Of a stretch of 64,000 nt of DNA, positions 24,290 through 32,366 are shown in pieces; position 1 is the first letter of the stretch; every line of letters begins with the position of its first letter. The notes under the pieces were generated by a model. It saw only the letters and a list, made by a program, of their open reading frames with translations, did no database searches and was not told where the DNA came from. Position numbers and translations under genes: made by a program. The stretch covers positions 2,973,369-3,037,368 of the forward strand of contig NZ_CP100445.1 of the NCBI RefSeq assembly GCF_024227435.1. The letters run 5' to 3'. The DNA is from Natrinema caseinilyticum. Lineage in GTDB: Archaea > Halobacteriota > Halobacteria > Halobacteriales > Natrialbaceae.

Positions 24290-25171
24290 ATGGTAGACGA
24301 ATCGAAGAACATCGAACTGACAGAGGACGACCTCGAGAACAAATCGAAAGGACAGCTCATCAAAATGGCCGGTCAACTGCGAGATCGGCGAAACGAGCTG
24401 AATCAGATGGCTTCTGAACGCGCTTCCAAGCGCGACGATCTCAACGCGAAGACTCGCGAGAAAGTCGACGAGGCCCAGGAACACCGCGAGAAACGCGACG
24501 AGCTGAACGAGCAGGTCCAGGAGCACAAAGAACAGCGCAACGAGTTAAACGCCGAGGCCAACGCGCTGTTCGACAAGGTCGAGCAGCTCAAGTCGGACAT
24601 GGAACTCGACGAGGGAAAGGACCTGGAGGAACTCGAGGATGAAATCGAACAACTCGAGTTCAAACAGCAGACCGAGGTTCTCTCGAGCGAGGAAGAAAAG
24701 GAACTCATCGAGAAGATCGAGTCGAAGCGCGAGGAGTACGAGGAGCGCAAACAGAAACTCGATCAGAACGAGGACTTAGAGGAACTCGTCGAGGAGGCCG
24801 AAGAGGTCCGATCGGACGCTTCCCAGCACCACCAGAAGGTGACGGAGCTGGCGGACAAGGCCCAGGAACATCACAACCAGATGATCGAGGCCTATCGCGA
24901 AGCCGACGACATCCGTGACGAGGCCGACGAGATGCACGAGAAGTTCGTCGAGGCCCAGGAGGCCGCCGACCGCCACCACGAGGACTTCGTCCGCGTTCAA
25001 AAGCGCCTGCGCGAACTGGACAAGAAGGAAGAAGAAGAGCGCAAATCGGAGCGCGACAAGAAGAAGGAAGCGGCCAAAGAAGAGGCCGAGGAGATCTATC
25101 AGAAGTTCAAGGAGGGCGAAACCTTAGACACCGAGGACCTGATGAAGCTCCAGAAAACGGGGCTGCTCTAA
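24290..25171 (+). CDS. Large coiled-coil protein, 293 aa
   Basis: Almost the entire chain is charged heptad-type coiled coil (repeated EHREKRDELNEQVQEHKEQR-like and EELVEEAEEVRSDASQHHQK-like stretches), very rich in Glu, Lys, Gln and Asp. There is no membrane segment. The C-terminus FKEGETLDTEDLMKLQKTGLL is not coiled coil. It resembles the archaeal coiled-coil proteins distantly related to eukaryotic ribosome- or mRNA-associated coiled-coil factors, a link I hold weakly. ATG at 24290 was chosen because of the SD-like gaggt upstream. The low-GC lysine codons and the strong leadered promoter suggest high expression. Confidence 0.85.
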   Translation: MVDESKNIELTEDDLENKSKGQLIKMAGQLRDRRNELNQMASERASKRDDLNAKTREKVDEAQEHREKRDELNEQVQEHKEQRNELNAEANALFDKVEQLKSDMELDEGKDLEELEDEIEQLEFKQQTEVLSSEEEKELIEKIESKREEYEERKQKLDQNEDLEELVEEAEEVRSDASQHHQKVTELADKAQEHHNQMIEAYREADDIRDEADEMHEKFVEAQEAADRHHEDFVRVQKRLRELDKKEEEERKSERDKKKEAAKEEAEEIYQKFKEGETLDTEDLMKLQKTGLL

Positions 25172-25184
25172 GTCGAACACGTCT

Positions 25185-25214
25185 ACCGCGTCTTTTCTCC
25201 CGGTTTTCGGGATT
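25185..25214 (+). terminator. Probable terminator after the coiled-coil gene
   Basis: T-rich cttttctcc followed by cccggttttcggg (25199-25211), a short hairpin, 14-40 bases past the stop. T tracts are the main archaeal termination signal. Confidence 0.4.
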
Positions 25215-25409
25215 CGAAAGCGGGTACAGAGTCGTACGCGTTCGCATCCGCCAGCGGGTTCACTCCGGACTCTCGGAACTCACCGACGGAGTGCGACCGC
25301 CGCGTCGATCAGTTACACGACCGTGACAGTCACCGTTCCGTTCTCATAGTCTGTGAACCGTCTATTGCTATTTTGTCCGTACGGGTGTTCCACACCAGCC
25401 TAACAGGTA

Positions 25410-25844
25410 ATGAAATCGAACGAACATCGGTCGGTCGAGAGTCCGGCCGCTCGAGAACGGCTGACGCAGTTCTATGCGAGGTTCAACCACGCGGTCACGG
25501 ACCGCAGCGATACCGACGCGTTGGCAGCGATGGTGACGGACGACGTCACCTGGACCGACGCGACGACCGGCGCTCGATCCGATCGACGCTACTCGGGGAC
25601 GGATGCCGTCCTCGAGAACGTGGTTCTGACACCGCGCGAACGAGCCGATCATCTCCAGGCCCTCCCCGAGCGGTTTACCGACGCGGGTGAGACCGTGATC
25701 GTAGAGGGTGCCTACGTCGGAACGGTCGACGGACGGCACTTCGATATCGCGTTCGCACACGTGTTCGAACTGATCGACGGCCGGATCGACGGATGTACGG
25801 CCTACAGGGATACCGCCCTGGAGCAGCGGGTATTCGATGCCTAA
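25410..25844 (+). CDS. SnoaL-like/NTF2-fold protein
   Basis: A 144-residue cone-barrel protein. RLTQFYARFNHAVTDRSDTDALAAMVTDDVTWTD is the classic SnoaL-like opening (helices then VTDDVVW). Later strands are VIVEGAYVGTVDGRHFDIAFAHVFELIDGRIDG, ending in a C-terminal helix region with AYRDTALEQRVFDA. Family members are small-molecule isomerases, dehydratases or non-enzymatic binding proteins, and no catalytic pair can be assigned. A T-rich element (ctattttgt) lies about 40 bases upstream. Stands alone ahead of the ATP-grasp gene. Confidence 0.8.
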   Translation: MKSNEHRSVESPAARERLTQFYARFNHAVTDRSDTDALAAMVTDDVTWTDATTGARSDRRYSGTDAVLENVVLTPRERADHLQALPERFTDAGETVIVEGAYVGTVDGRHFDIAFAHVFELIDGRIDGCTAYRDTALEQRVFDA

Positions 25845-25934
25845 CGCTGCCCGTCTGGGGATACGCCGGATTGGAAACCGACAGGTCACAGTATACGATC
25901 TATAACAATGGAACCACACCCACTGACCTCGCGT

Positions 25935-27299
25935 ATGCAACGACACAGGGACGACACGAGCGTGGTCGTTCCCGGGATCGGCGCGCCGAGTTCCGTCGCC
26001 TGTCTCCGCTCGCTTCGACCACGCGGTGTCCGAACGATCGTCGGTTCCGAATCGCGGTCAACTCCGGCGGCTACGTCGGCGTATCGCGATGAGTTCGTCG
26101 GCCTTCCGGACCCGACGACGGATCTTCCCGGCTACGGGGACGACTTGCTTTCGCTCGCCGAACGCCCGGACGTCGAGACGATCATCCCCGTTCGCGAGGA
26201 AGACGTCTACGTCCTCGCGGACCGAAAAGGCGCGTTCGCCGACGAAATCGCGACTCCCTGGCCGGACTTCGATACCCTCCGACGCGTCCAGGACCGCATC
26301 GACCTCTTCGACGCCGCCGACGCGGCCGGCGTCGCGGCCCCCGAAACCGAACGCCTCGACGAGTGGGACGACTGGGACCGGGAGACGATCGTCAAACCGC
26401 GCTACACCGTGGCCGCCCCCGAGTATCTCGGCCCGACGTTCGACCGTGCGGAGATCGGCTCCACCGAGTACCAGCGGCCCGGATCTCGGCCGGATACGGC
26501 GGCTGAAATCGAAAAACGCGGCCACGTTCCGCTCGTCCAGGAACGAATCGCGGACCCGCGAGAATTCGGTTTCTTCGCGCTCTACGATCACGGCGATCCA
26601 GTCGCGACCTTCCAGCACTGTCAGCGTCGTGGGTGGGAGTACTGCGGCGGTCCGAGCGCCTACCGAGAGTCGGTCCACATCCCGGAACTCGAGACCGCCG
26701 GCCGCGCGCTGCTCGACGAACTCGAGTGGCACGGCCTCGCGATGGTCGAGTTCCTCCGCGACCCCGCGGATGGCGAGTTCAAACTGATGGAAATCAATCC
26801 GCGCTTCTGGTCGTCGTTGCCGTTTTCCGTCCGAGTCGGTGCGGACTTCCCCTACTATTACTGGAAACTCGCGATCGACGAGCCGATCACGTCCAACCCG
26901 ACGTACGAGGCCGGTATCGGCGGTCACCTCCTCCGTGGTGAACTCAGTTACCTCCACAGCGTCGCGACCAAGGAATATCCGCTCGTCGATCGCCCGTCAC
27001 TTTCCGGAGCCGTTCACGACGTCGCGACGTCGATCCTCCGTTACCCCCGGTTCGACTACGCGGTCGCCGACGACCCGGTGCCGTTCTTTCAGGACGGCGT
27101 GAATCTCGTGCGCGCGTGGCTGCATAGTCGAGCCGGCTCGGATCGGTCGGCCGGCGCGCCGACGGATGCGATGGCCGAAACCGAACCACCGGACGACGGC
27201 CGCGCGGAATCGACCGAGACGAGTCCGTCCGTCGACGGTGACGCGACGCGCTCGATTCAGACTGACGGCGGTTCGCGATCGGGATCGCGACGACCCTGA
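25935..27299 (+). CDS. ATP-grasp carboxylate ligase
   Basis: A 454-residue protein. After a pre-ATP-grasp Rossmann region (VVVPGIGAPSSVACLRSLRP) comes the ATP-grasp core: ETIVKPRYTVAAPEY (ATP-binding lysine), VPLVQERI, and the Mg-binding MEINPRFWSSLPFSV with Glu/Asn ligands near residue 290. The C-terminal about 55 residues are low-complexity and acidic (TEPPDDGRAESTETSPSVDG). It probably ligates a carboxylate to an amine or thiol, as in carbamoylphosphate-synthase-like orphan ligases of halophiles; no partner gene identifies the substrate. ATG 25935 was chosen with the ctataa element about 32 bases upstream; ATG 25908 is the alternative. Confidence 0.88.
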   Translation: MQRHRDDTSVVVPGIGAPSSVACLRSLRPRGVRTIVGSESRSTPAATSAYRDEFVGLPDPTTDLPGYGDDLLSLAERPDVETIIPVREEDVYVLADRKGAFADEIATPWPDFDTLRRVQDRIDLFDAADAAGVAAPETERLDEWDDWDRETIVKPRYTVAAPEYLGPTFDRAEIGSTEYQRPGSRPDTAAEIEKRGHVPLVQERIADPREFGFFALYDHGDPVATFQHCQRRGWEYCGGPSAYRESVHIPELETAGRALLDELEWHGLAMVEFLRDPADGEFKLMEINPRFWSSLPFSVRVGADFPYYYWKLAIDEPITSNPTYEAGIGGHLLRGELSYLHSVATKEYPLVDRPSLSGAVHDVATSILRYPRFDYAVADDPVPFFQDGVNLVRAWLHSRAGSDRSAGAPTDAMAETEPPDDGRAESTETSPSVDGDATRSIQTDGGSRSGSRRP

Positions 27300-27386
27300 C
27301 AGAGCCACGCCGCAGCGCTCCGGTCGAATCGCCCGCAACCGCCAATGCTTAACGGACTCCGCCCCCACTACGCAGCATGACTCGAG

Positions 27387-28391
27387 GTGGACCCTGTGGT
27401 CAGTAGCGAGGATATCGGCCGACTGGTGATCGTCGTCGTCGGCGCGCTCGCGTTCGCGGCCATCGGCGTCGTCCTGTTCGTCATCGTTCCGTCGACGGTG
27501 GCACAACTGCTGGGCGTGGTCCTCGCGCTCGGAATCGCTCTCGTCGGGGTGCGTCTGTCCGGCAACGTCGCCAGATCGGTATTCCCGGGCTACGACGTCG
27601 CCGAAGTGGCAGTCGAAGGGCCGATCACCCGCGACGGCGGCGGCGGCCGGTTTCCGCCCACTCCGAGGGCGACGCCGGCCGACGACATCGTCGATCAGAT
27701 CGATCGCGCGAACGACGACGACAACGCACGGGCGCTTCTCCTGAAGCTGAACACGCCCGGCGGCGAGGTCGTGCCGAGCGACGATATCCGGCTCGCGGCG
27801 ACGCGATTCGACGGTCCGACGATCGCCTACGCGACCGACGTCTGTGCAAGCGGCGGCTACTGGATCGCCAGCGGCTGTGACGAACTCTGGGCCCGTGAGG
27901 GGAGCATCGTCGGGTCCATCGGCGTCATCGGCTCGCGGATCAACGCGAGCGACTTCGCCGAGAAGGTCGGCCTCTCCTACGAGCGGTTCGCTGCCGGCGA
28001 GTACAAAGACGCCGGCACCGCGCTCAAGGAGATCGACGAGGACGAACGCGCGTACCTCCAGGGGCTGATCGACGACTACTACGACACCTTCGTCGAGCGA
28101 GTCAGCGACGGACGAGACCTTGAGCCCGAATTCGTCCGGGACACCGAGGCACGGATCTACCTCGGCGAGCAGGCTTTCGATCTCGACCTCGTCGATCGCC
28201 TCGGCACTCGCCGAGACGTCGAGGACGAGTTGGCCGACCGTCTCGACGTCGACGAAGTGACGGTCGAGGAGTTCGAACCCGAGCGACCGCTGATGGCTCG
28301 CATCGGTGCCGGTGCCCAGGCAGTCGCGTACGCGTTCGGTGCCGGTATCGCGGGCTTCGCCGACGATCGCGGGTTCCGGCTGCGAAGCTGA
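27387..28391 (+). CDS. sppA: SppA-like S49 membrane protease
   Basis: A 334-residue protein. Two N-terminal hydrophobic helices (LVIVVVGALAFAAIGVVLFVIV and LLGVVLALGIALVGV) precede the S49 domain. Nucleophile Ser155 lies in VCASGGYWIAS and the catalytic Lys207 in AGEYKDAG, the archaeal SppA Ser-Lys dyad. KLNTPGGEVVPSDDI and IVGSIGVIGS are further family motifs. It probably degrades cleaved signal peptides or other membrane peptides. The start is GTG 27387 or the in-frame GTG 27396 (VVSSEDIG...). The TATA-like gcttaac fits a transcript starting near 27376, at an out-of-frame ATG (27377) that gives only a nine-codon peptide. Confidence 0.88.
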   Translation: MDPVVSSEDIGRLVIVVVGALAFAAIGVVLFVIVPSTVAQLLGVVLALGIALVGVRLSGNVARSVFPGYDVAEVAVEGPITRDGGGGRFPPTPRATPADDIVDQIDRANDDDNARALLLKLNTPGGEVVPSDDIRLAATRFDGPTIAYATDVCASGGYWIASGCDELWAREGSIVGSIGVIGSRINASDFAEKVGLSYERFAAGEYKDAGTALKEIDEDERAYLQGLIDDYYDTFVERVSDGRDLEPEFVRDTEARIYLGEQAFDLDLVDRLGTRRDVEDELADRLDVDEVTVEEFEPERPLMARIGAGAQAVAYAFGAGIAGFADDRGFRLRS

Positions 28392-28601
28392 GCCGATCCC
28401 GTTCGCGCGCGGGCCGAGCAGCGGTCGCACCGGCTGCCCCTACCGCACGGGCCGGCTGGGAAACGCGACGGACTCGAGCGGCGAACCGGCGCGACGAGTC
28501 GGGCGCCGCGCTGCATCGATGCTCTCGCGAGGCCCGGTAGCGCCACGGGAGTGCTCGAACGAGTAAGTGGTTTTATCGTTACACGGAATGCAACAGCTAT
28601 C

Positions 28602-29927
28602 GTGACAACGCTGGTCGTCTGCCTCGACCGGACCGACGACGTCGGCCGCAAGACCGGGCTCCGGTCGCCCGTCGTCGGTTGGGAGGCAGTTCGCGCGCTC
28701 GTGACCGACGTCGGCCTCGCGGATCCGGAGGATTCGGGCGTCAACACCCTGCTCGAGTCGCTCCGTGTCGCACAGAACCTGCGCGACGAGAACGAGGAGG
28801 TCGTCGTCGCGGTCGTCTCGGGAGACCACGAGTCGATGGTATCGGCCGATCGAGCGGTCGCCGAGCAACTGGACGGACTCATCGCCGATTACGAACCCGA
28901 TTCCGCGGTCGTCGTGACGGATAGCGCGGAGGACGAGCGACTGATCCCGATCGTGGAGAGCCGCGTTCGGGTCGATTCCGTCGACCGGGTCGTCGTCCGC
29001 CAGGCTCGCGACATCGAGTCGACCTACTACCTGCTCAAGCAGTTCCTGGCCGACGAGGAACTCCGACAGACGGTGCTGGTCCCGATCGGGTTGACCCTGC
29101 TGGTCTTCCCGCTGCTCGCGACTCTCTCCGGACCCGCGGAGGGTGCGGCCGCGATCACGACCGTCATCGGGCTCTTCTTGCTCTACAAGGGGTTCAACGT
29201 CGACGAGTGGTTGACCAGACTCGCTCATCAGACGCGGGAGTCGCTTTACTCCGGTCAGGTGTCGGTCGTCACCTACGTGGTCGCGGCCGGACTGACCTTC
29301 GTCGGCCTGTTCGTCGGCGCACTCGGCGTGTCCAACGTCGGTGACACGCCGGGCGTCGTGATTCCCGCAACGCAGTTCGCCTTCGATAGCATCCCCTGGC
29401 TCGCGATGGCCGCCCTGACCGCCAGCGCCGGTCGATTGCTCGACGAGGCGATCGGCGAGGAACCGATCCGCAGTTCGTTTCTCAACCTGCCGTTTATCGT
29501 CGTCGCCGTTAGTCTGGTCGTCCGCGGGTTCTCCGCGTACTTCCTCGAGCAACAGGACGTGATCGATTCGTTCGTCGTCCCGGCGGCGGAACTCGGGGTC
29601 CTCTCGAACGAACGGTTCGTGATGGGCGCCGGCGAACGGCTCGCGCTGTTCGTCGTTACCGCGATCGTGGTGAGCCTCGTCGGCGCGCAGGTCGCGTCGG
29701 TCGTCTCCGGCTCCGGTGGGGACGACGACCGCGGCGACGGCGGTTCGGACGCGAAACGCGCGGACGACGGTGACGGGCCCGACGGGACGGTCGAGCGCGA
29801 CCCGACGGCCGATGCGACTCCCAACCGTGAGGACAGGTCGCTATCGGATCGGGCGGATCCCGAACTCACCGACGGCGGCGCAGACGCGAACGCGAACCCG
29901 TACTCGTTCGGCGACCGCGACCGGTGA
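28602..29927 (+). CDS. DUF373 family membrane protein
   Basis: A 441-residue protein. The soluble N-terminal domain begins TTLVVCLDRTDDVGRKTG, the hallmark opening of archaeal DUF373 proteins, with EVVVAVVSGDHESMVSADRAVAEQL following. From about residue 160 there are several transmembrane helices (TVLVPIGLTLLVFPLLATL, VVTYVVAAGLTFVGLFVGAL, PFIVVAVSLVVRG, LALFVVTAIVVSLVG), then a low-complexity acidic tail. Start GTG 28602 has ggttttatcg about 28 bases upstream. The function of DUF373 is not established. Confidence 0.9.
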   Translation: MTTLVVCLDRTDDVGRKTGLRSPVVGWEAVRALVTDVGLADPEDSGVNTLLESLRVAQNLRDENEEVVVAVVSGDHESMVSADRAVAEQLDGLIADYEPDSAVVVTDSAEDERLIPIVESRVRVDSVDRVVVRQARDIESTYYLLKQFLADEELRQTVLVPIGLTLLVFPLLATLSGPAEGAAAITTVIGLFLLYKGFNVDEWLTRLAHQTRESLYSGQVSVVTYVVAAGLTFVGLFVGALGVSNVGDTPGVVIPATQFAFDSIPWLAMAALTASAGRLLDEAIGEEPIRSSFLNLPFIVVAVSLVVRGFSAYFLEQQDVIDSFVVPAAELGVLSNERFVMGAGERLALFVVTAIVVSLVGAQVASVVSGSGGDDDRGDGGSDAKRADDGDGPDGTVERDPTADATPNREDRSLSDRADPELTDGGADANANPYSFGDRDR

Positions 29928-29998
29928 CTCGTCCCGGATCGGGGCCGACCCGTCTCCGGACTCGGTATCCATTTACCCGTTCCTGTCCACTACCGAGT

Positions 29999-30724
29999 AT
30001 GAGCGATGCAGACGGCGCGTGGGTGAGCCTCTTTTCCGGCGGCAAGGACTCGTCGTGGGCGCTGTACCGAGCCATCGAGCGCGGGCTACCGGTCGAACGG
30101 CTCGTTACCGTCCACCCCGAGGGAGACTCGTACATGTATCACGTCCCGGCGACGGACCTCACCGCGCTCGCGGCCGAGAGCCTCGGTATCGAACTGATCG
30201 ACGTCGAACCCGAGGACTTCGGAGCCGAGGCCGCCGTCGACTCGAGCAGCCAGGGGGACGACGAACTCGAGCCACTGGAGGCCGCCCTCGCGGACCTCGA
30301 TCGCGAACTGCCGGGCGGCGTTGCCGGCGTCACGGCGGGTGCCGTCGAGAGCGAGTATCAGACCAGTCGCATTCGCGGGATGTGCGACCGCCTCGGCTGT
30401 GATCTCTTCGCCCCGCTCTGGCGGCAGGATCCCCGTGAACTGGCAGATGCGATGCTCGATGCGGGCTTCGAGATCACGATCGTTCAGGTCGCGGCCCACG
30501 GATTGGACGAGTCGTGGCTGGGCCGAACGCTCGACCGCGAGGCGATCGCCGACCTCGAGGCACTCCACGAGGACTACGGCGTCCACATCCTGGGTGAGGG
30601 AGGCGAGTTCGAGACGTTCGTGGTGGACGGGCCCCACATGGATCGGCGGATCGACCTGGCGTACGAGACCGAGTGGGACGGGACGCGGGGACGATTGCGG
30701 ATCACGGACGCGCGGTTAGCGTAA
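29999..30724 (+). CDS. dph6: Diphthine--ammonia ligase-like protein
   Basis: A 241-residue adenine-nucleotide alpha-hydrolase with the PP-loop SGGKDS at 13-18 (SLFSGGKDSSWALYRA). The family's conserved ESEYQTSRIRGMCDRLG, LAPLWRQDP-like stretch and ending EGGEFETFVVDGPHM are all present. It catalyses the ATP-dependent amidation of diphthine to diphthamide on elongation factor 2. Start ATG 29999 has catttac about 25 bases upstream. It follows the DUF373 gene. A partial second copy of its 3' end lies just downstream at 30823-30872. Confidence 0.9.
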   Translation: MSDADGAWVSLFSGGKDSSWALYRAIERGLPVERLVTVHPEGDSYMYHVPATDLTALAAESLGIELIDVEPEDFGAEAAVDSSSQGDDELEPLEAALADLDRELPGGVAGVTAGAVESEYQTSRIRGMCDRLGCDLFAPLWRQDPRELADAMLDAGFEITIVQVAAHGLDESWLGRTLDREAIADLEALHEDYGVHILGEGGEFETFVVDGPHMDRRIDLAYETEWDGTRGRLRITDARLA

Positions 30725-31056
30725 TCCCACCGCGAACGAACGCAGTGAGTGAGCGGCTTTTTGGTCCAGATTTTTGCGCGAGCGGTCGCCGTCGGCGACC
30801 CGACGCGGAAAACGGTGGTTCCCGAGACGTTGGTGGTGGACGGGCCCCACGTGGATCGGCGGATCGACCTGGAGTTCGTCGAGAAACGACCCCTGGAGGA
30901 CGGCCGGTGGGAACGCGGAGCGCGCCGGACCGACGGCGCGACGTCGAACCCGCGAGAGGGGGATCCGGATCACGGTCGCCCACGTCCCGGCCGATTCAGA
31001 GCGACGTTTCGAATGATGGGCGAACCGCTTTGCACCTTCCCGGCGACGCTTCCCGC
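30725..31056. other. Gene-poor spacer between dph6 and the ferritin-like gene
   Basis: Besides the dph6-like fragment, this spacer holds a T-rich stretch (ctttttggtccagattttt, 30753-30771) that may terminate dph6 transcripts. No complete gene is visible. Confidence 0.5.
30823..30990 (+). pseudogene. Partial duplicate of the dph6 3' end
   Basis: Bases 30823-30872 repeat 30610-30659 of dph6 with 48 of 50 identical, encoding ETLVVDGPHVDRRIDLE against ETFVVDGPHMDRRIDLA. After a divergent stretch and a frame change, RGIRITVAHVPA recalls the dph6 ending RGRLRITDARLA. There is no start, PP-loop or upstream domain. It is either a relic of a paralogue or a local tail duplication. Confidence 0.65.
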
Positions 31057-31524
31057 ATGATCGAGAACGACCGCGAACTGTTCGTTCGGGAACTGCGCGA
31101 ACTCTACCAGATCGAGCGCGAACTCGAGGGCCTGCAGTCGGAACTGACCGAGGCAGCGACCGACGAGGCGCTCGAGGAGTTTTTCATGGCCCACGGCGAG
31201 CGAACGTCGGAGCAGTTGGGGCGACTCGAGCCGATTTTCGACGCGATCGAGGCCGAACCCGCGCCGATCCAGTCCCCCGTTCTCGAGGGATTGCGAACGG
31301 ACCGCGAGGACGTCGTGGGCGACCTTCGGGATCCGGTGCTGGGCGATCTCGTCGAGACGGAACTGGGGCGGGGAATCGAGCGGCTCGAGATAACGAAACT
31401 CGAGACCCTGCTCGCACTCGCCGACCGGATCGGCTACCCGAGCGAGGTCACCGATCCGCTGGAGCGGACTAGGGCGGAAGCCGAAACCGGCCTCGAGCGG
31501 GTTCGGGAACTGACAGCCGTGTGA
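31057..31524 (+). CDS. Ferritin-like DUF892 (YciE/YciF-type) protein
   Basis: A 155-residue helical protein opening MIENDRELFVRELRELYQIE, the DUF892 signature (F..eLr.lY..E). It continues ALEEFFMAHGERTSEQLGRLEPIFDAI and ends with RGIERLEITKLETLLALADRIGY. DUF892 members adopt a ferritin-like four-helix fold and are stress-induced in bacteria. The usual di-iron Glu/His residues are partly present (E in LYQIE, H in AHGE), so metal binding is possible. ATG 31057. No obvious TATA was seen. Confidence 0.8.
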   Translation: MIENDRELFVRELRELYQIERELEGLQSELTEAATDEALEEFFMAHGERTSEQLGRLEPIFDAIEAEPAPIQSPVLEGLRTDREDVVGDLRDPVLGDLVETELGRGIERLEITKLETLLALADRIGYPSEVTDPLERTRAEAETGLERVRELTAV

Positions 31525-31572
31525 TCCGGGGGTTCACGGCGGAACTGACGACAGCCCGACGGTCGCTGATAC

Positions 31573-32280
31573 TCACGCGTGACGGACAGCATCGAGGACG
31601 GCGTCGCGGTCGCTCGGGTCCGTGGCCGTCCACCACGCGATCCGGTCGAGTTCGAGCGGGCTGAACCCCGAGGCGAACGCCAGCCACTCGGCGGAGGCGA
31701 TCGTTTGCAGGTCGGTCGTCGTCTCGATCGGTGACTCCTCCAGATCGTCGTCCACCGCCGTCAGCAGTCGTTCGATCGTCGGGTCCGGCGTGACGGTCGC
31801 GACGCCGGCCAACTGGCGAAGGTACTGAAACGTCGATGGGCCGATTCCCGAGATCGTCCCGATGGGGTCCTCGTCGTAGCGGTAGTGGTCGGCCGTTTGC
31901 GCCCAGTCGACCAGCGCGGCGAAATCGTCGCCGGCCGGTCGGTCCGCGAGAACGCGTGCGATCCTACAGAGGACGCGCCGCTTGCGTTGCGCACCGAAGG
32001 CGGCTACGAGGTCGTCGTCTTCGACGTCGATGGCCGCTATCTCACTGAACGACGTGACTCGGTCGGGGACGAGGAAGGCGTCGCGAAATCGCTCGACGGC
32101 CGGCCTGATTCCGTTGACGAAGCGCTGGCCGGTCGTCGCGGCGGCGGCCTCGGCGACGAGCAACACCGGATCGTCCCCTGTCCAGCGACGATACGTGAGG
32201 AAGTCTCCTGCGAGTTCCTCGTACGGAACGCCCTCGGCGTACGGCTCGAGGACCGCTCGAACCGTCTGGTCGGGTTGCAT
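31573..32280 (-). CDS. HhH-GPD-like DNA glycosylase-fold protein
   Basis: A 235-residue protein. The middle GTISGIGPSTFQYLRQLAGVATVTPDPTIERLL resembles the helix-hairpin-helix (GxGxxTA) plus the Asp-containing strand (vDThv.Rll) of endonuclease III-type glycosylases. The typical catalytic Lys of the HhH and the FeS-cluster cysteines are absent. The N-terminal part (VPYEELAGDFLTYRRWTGDDPVLLVAEA) is family-specific. It may bind DNA or act as a monofunctional glycosylase-like protein; I am unsure. ATG 32280 was chosen; GTG 32295 is the alternative. Confidence 0.65.
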   Translation of the reverse strand: MQPDQTVRAVLEPYAEGVPYEELAGDFLTYRRWTGDDPVLLVAEAAAATTGQRFVNGIRPAVERFRDAFLVPDRVTSFSEIAAIDVEDDDLVAAFGAQRKRRVLCRIARVLADRPAGDDFAALVDWAQTADHYRYDEDPIGTISGIGPSTFQYLRQLAGVATVTPDPTIERLLTAVDDDLEESPIETTTDLQTIASAEWLAFASGFSPLELDRIAWWTATDPSDRDAVLDAVRHA

Positions 32281-32366
32281 GACCGTTGTGCACACGCATC
32301 ACACGGCGGACTCATATCTGTATCGACTGATCCGAGTGACCCGAAGCCACCCGGACTCGAGCGGGG

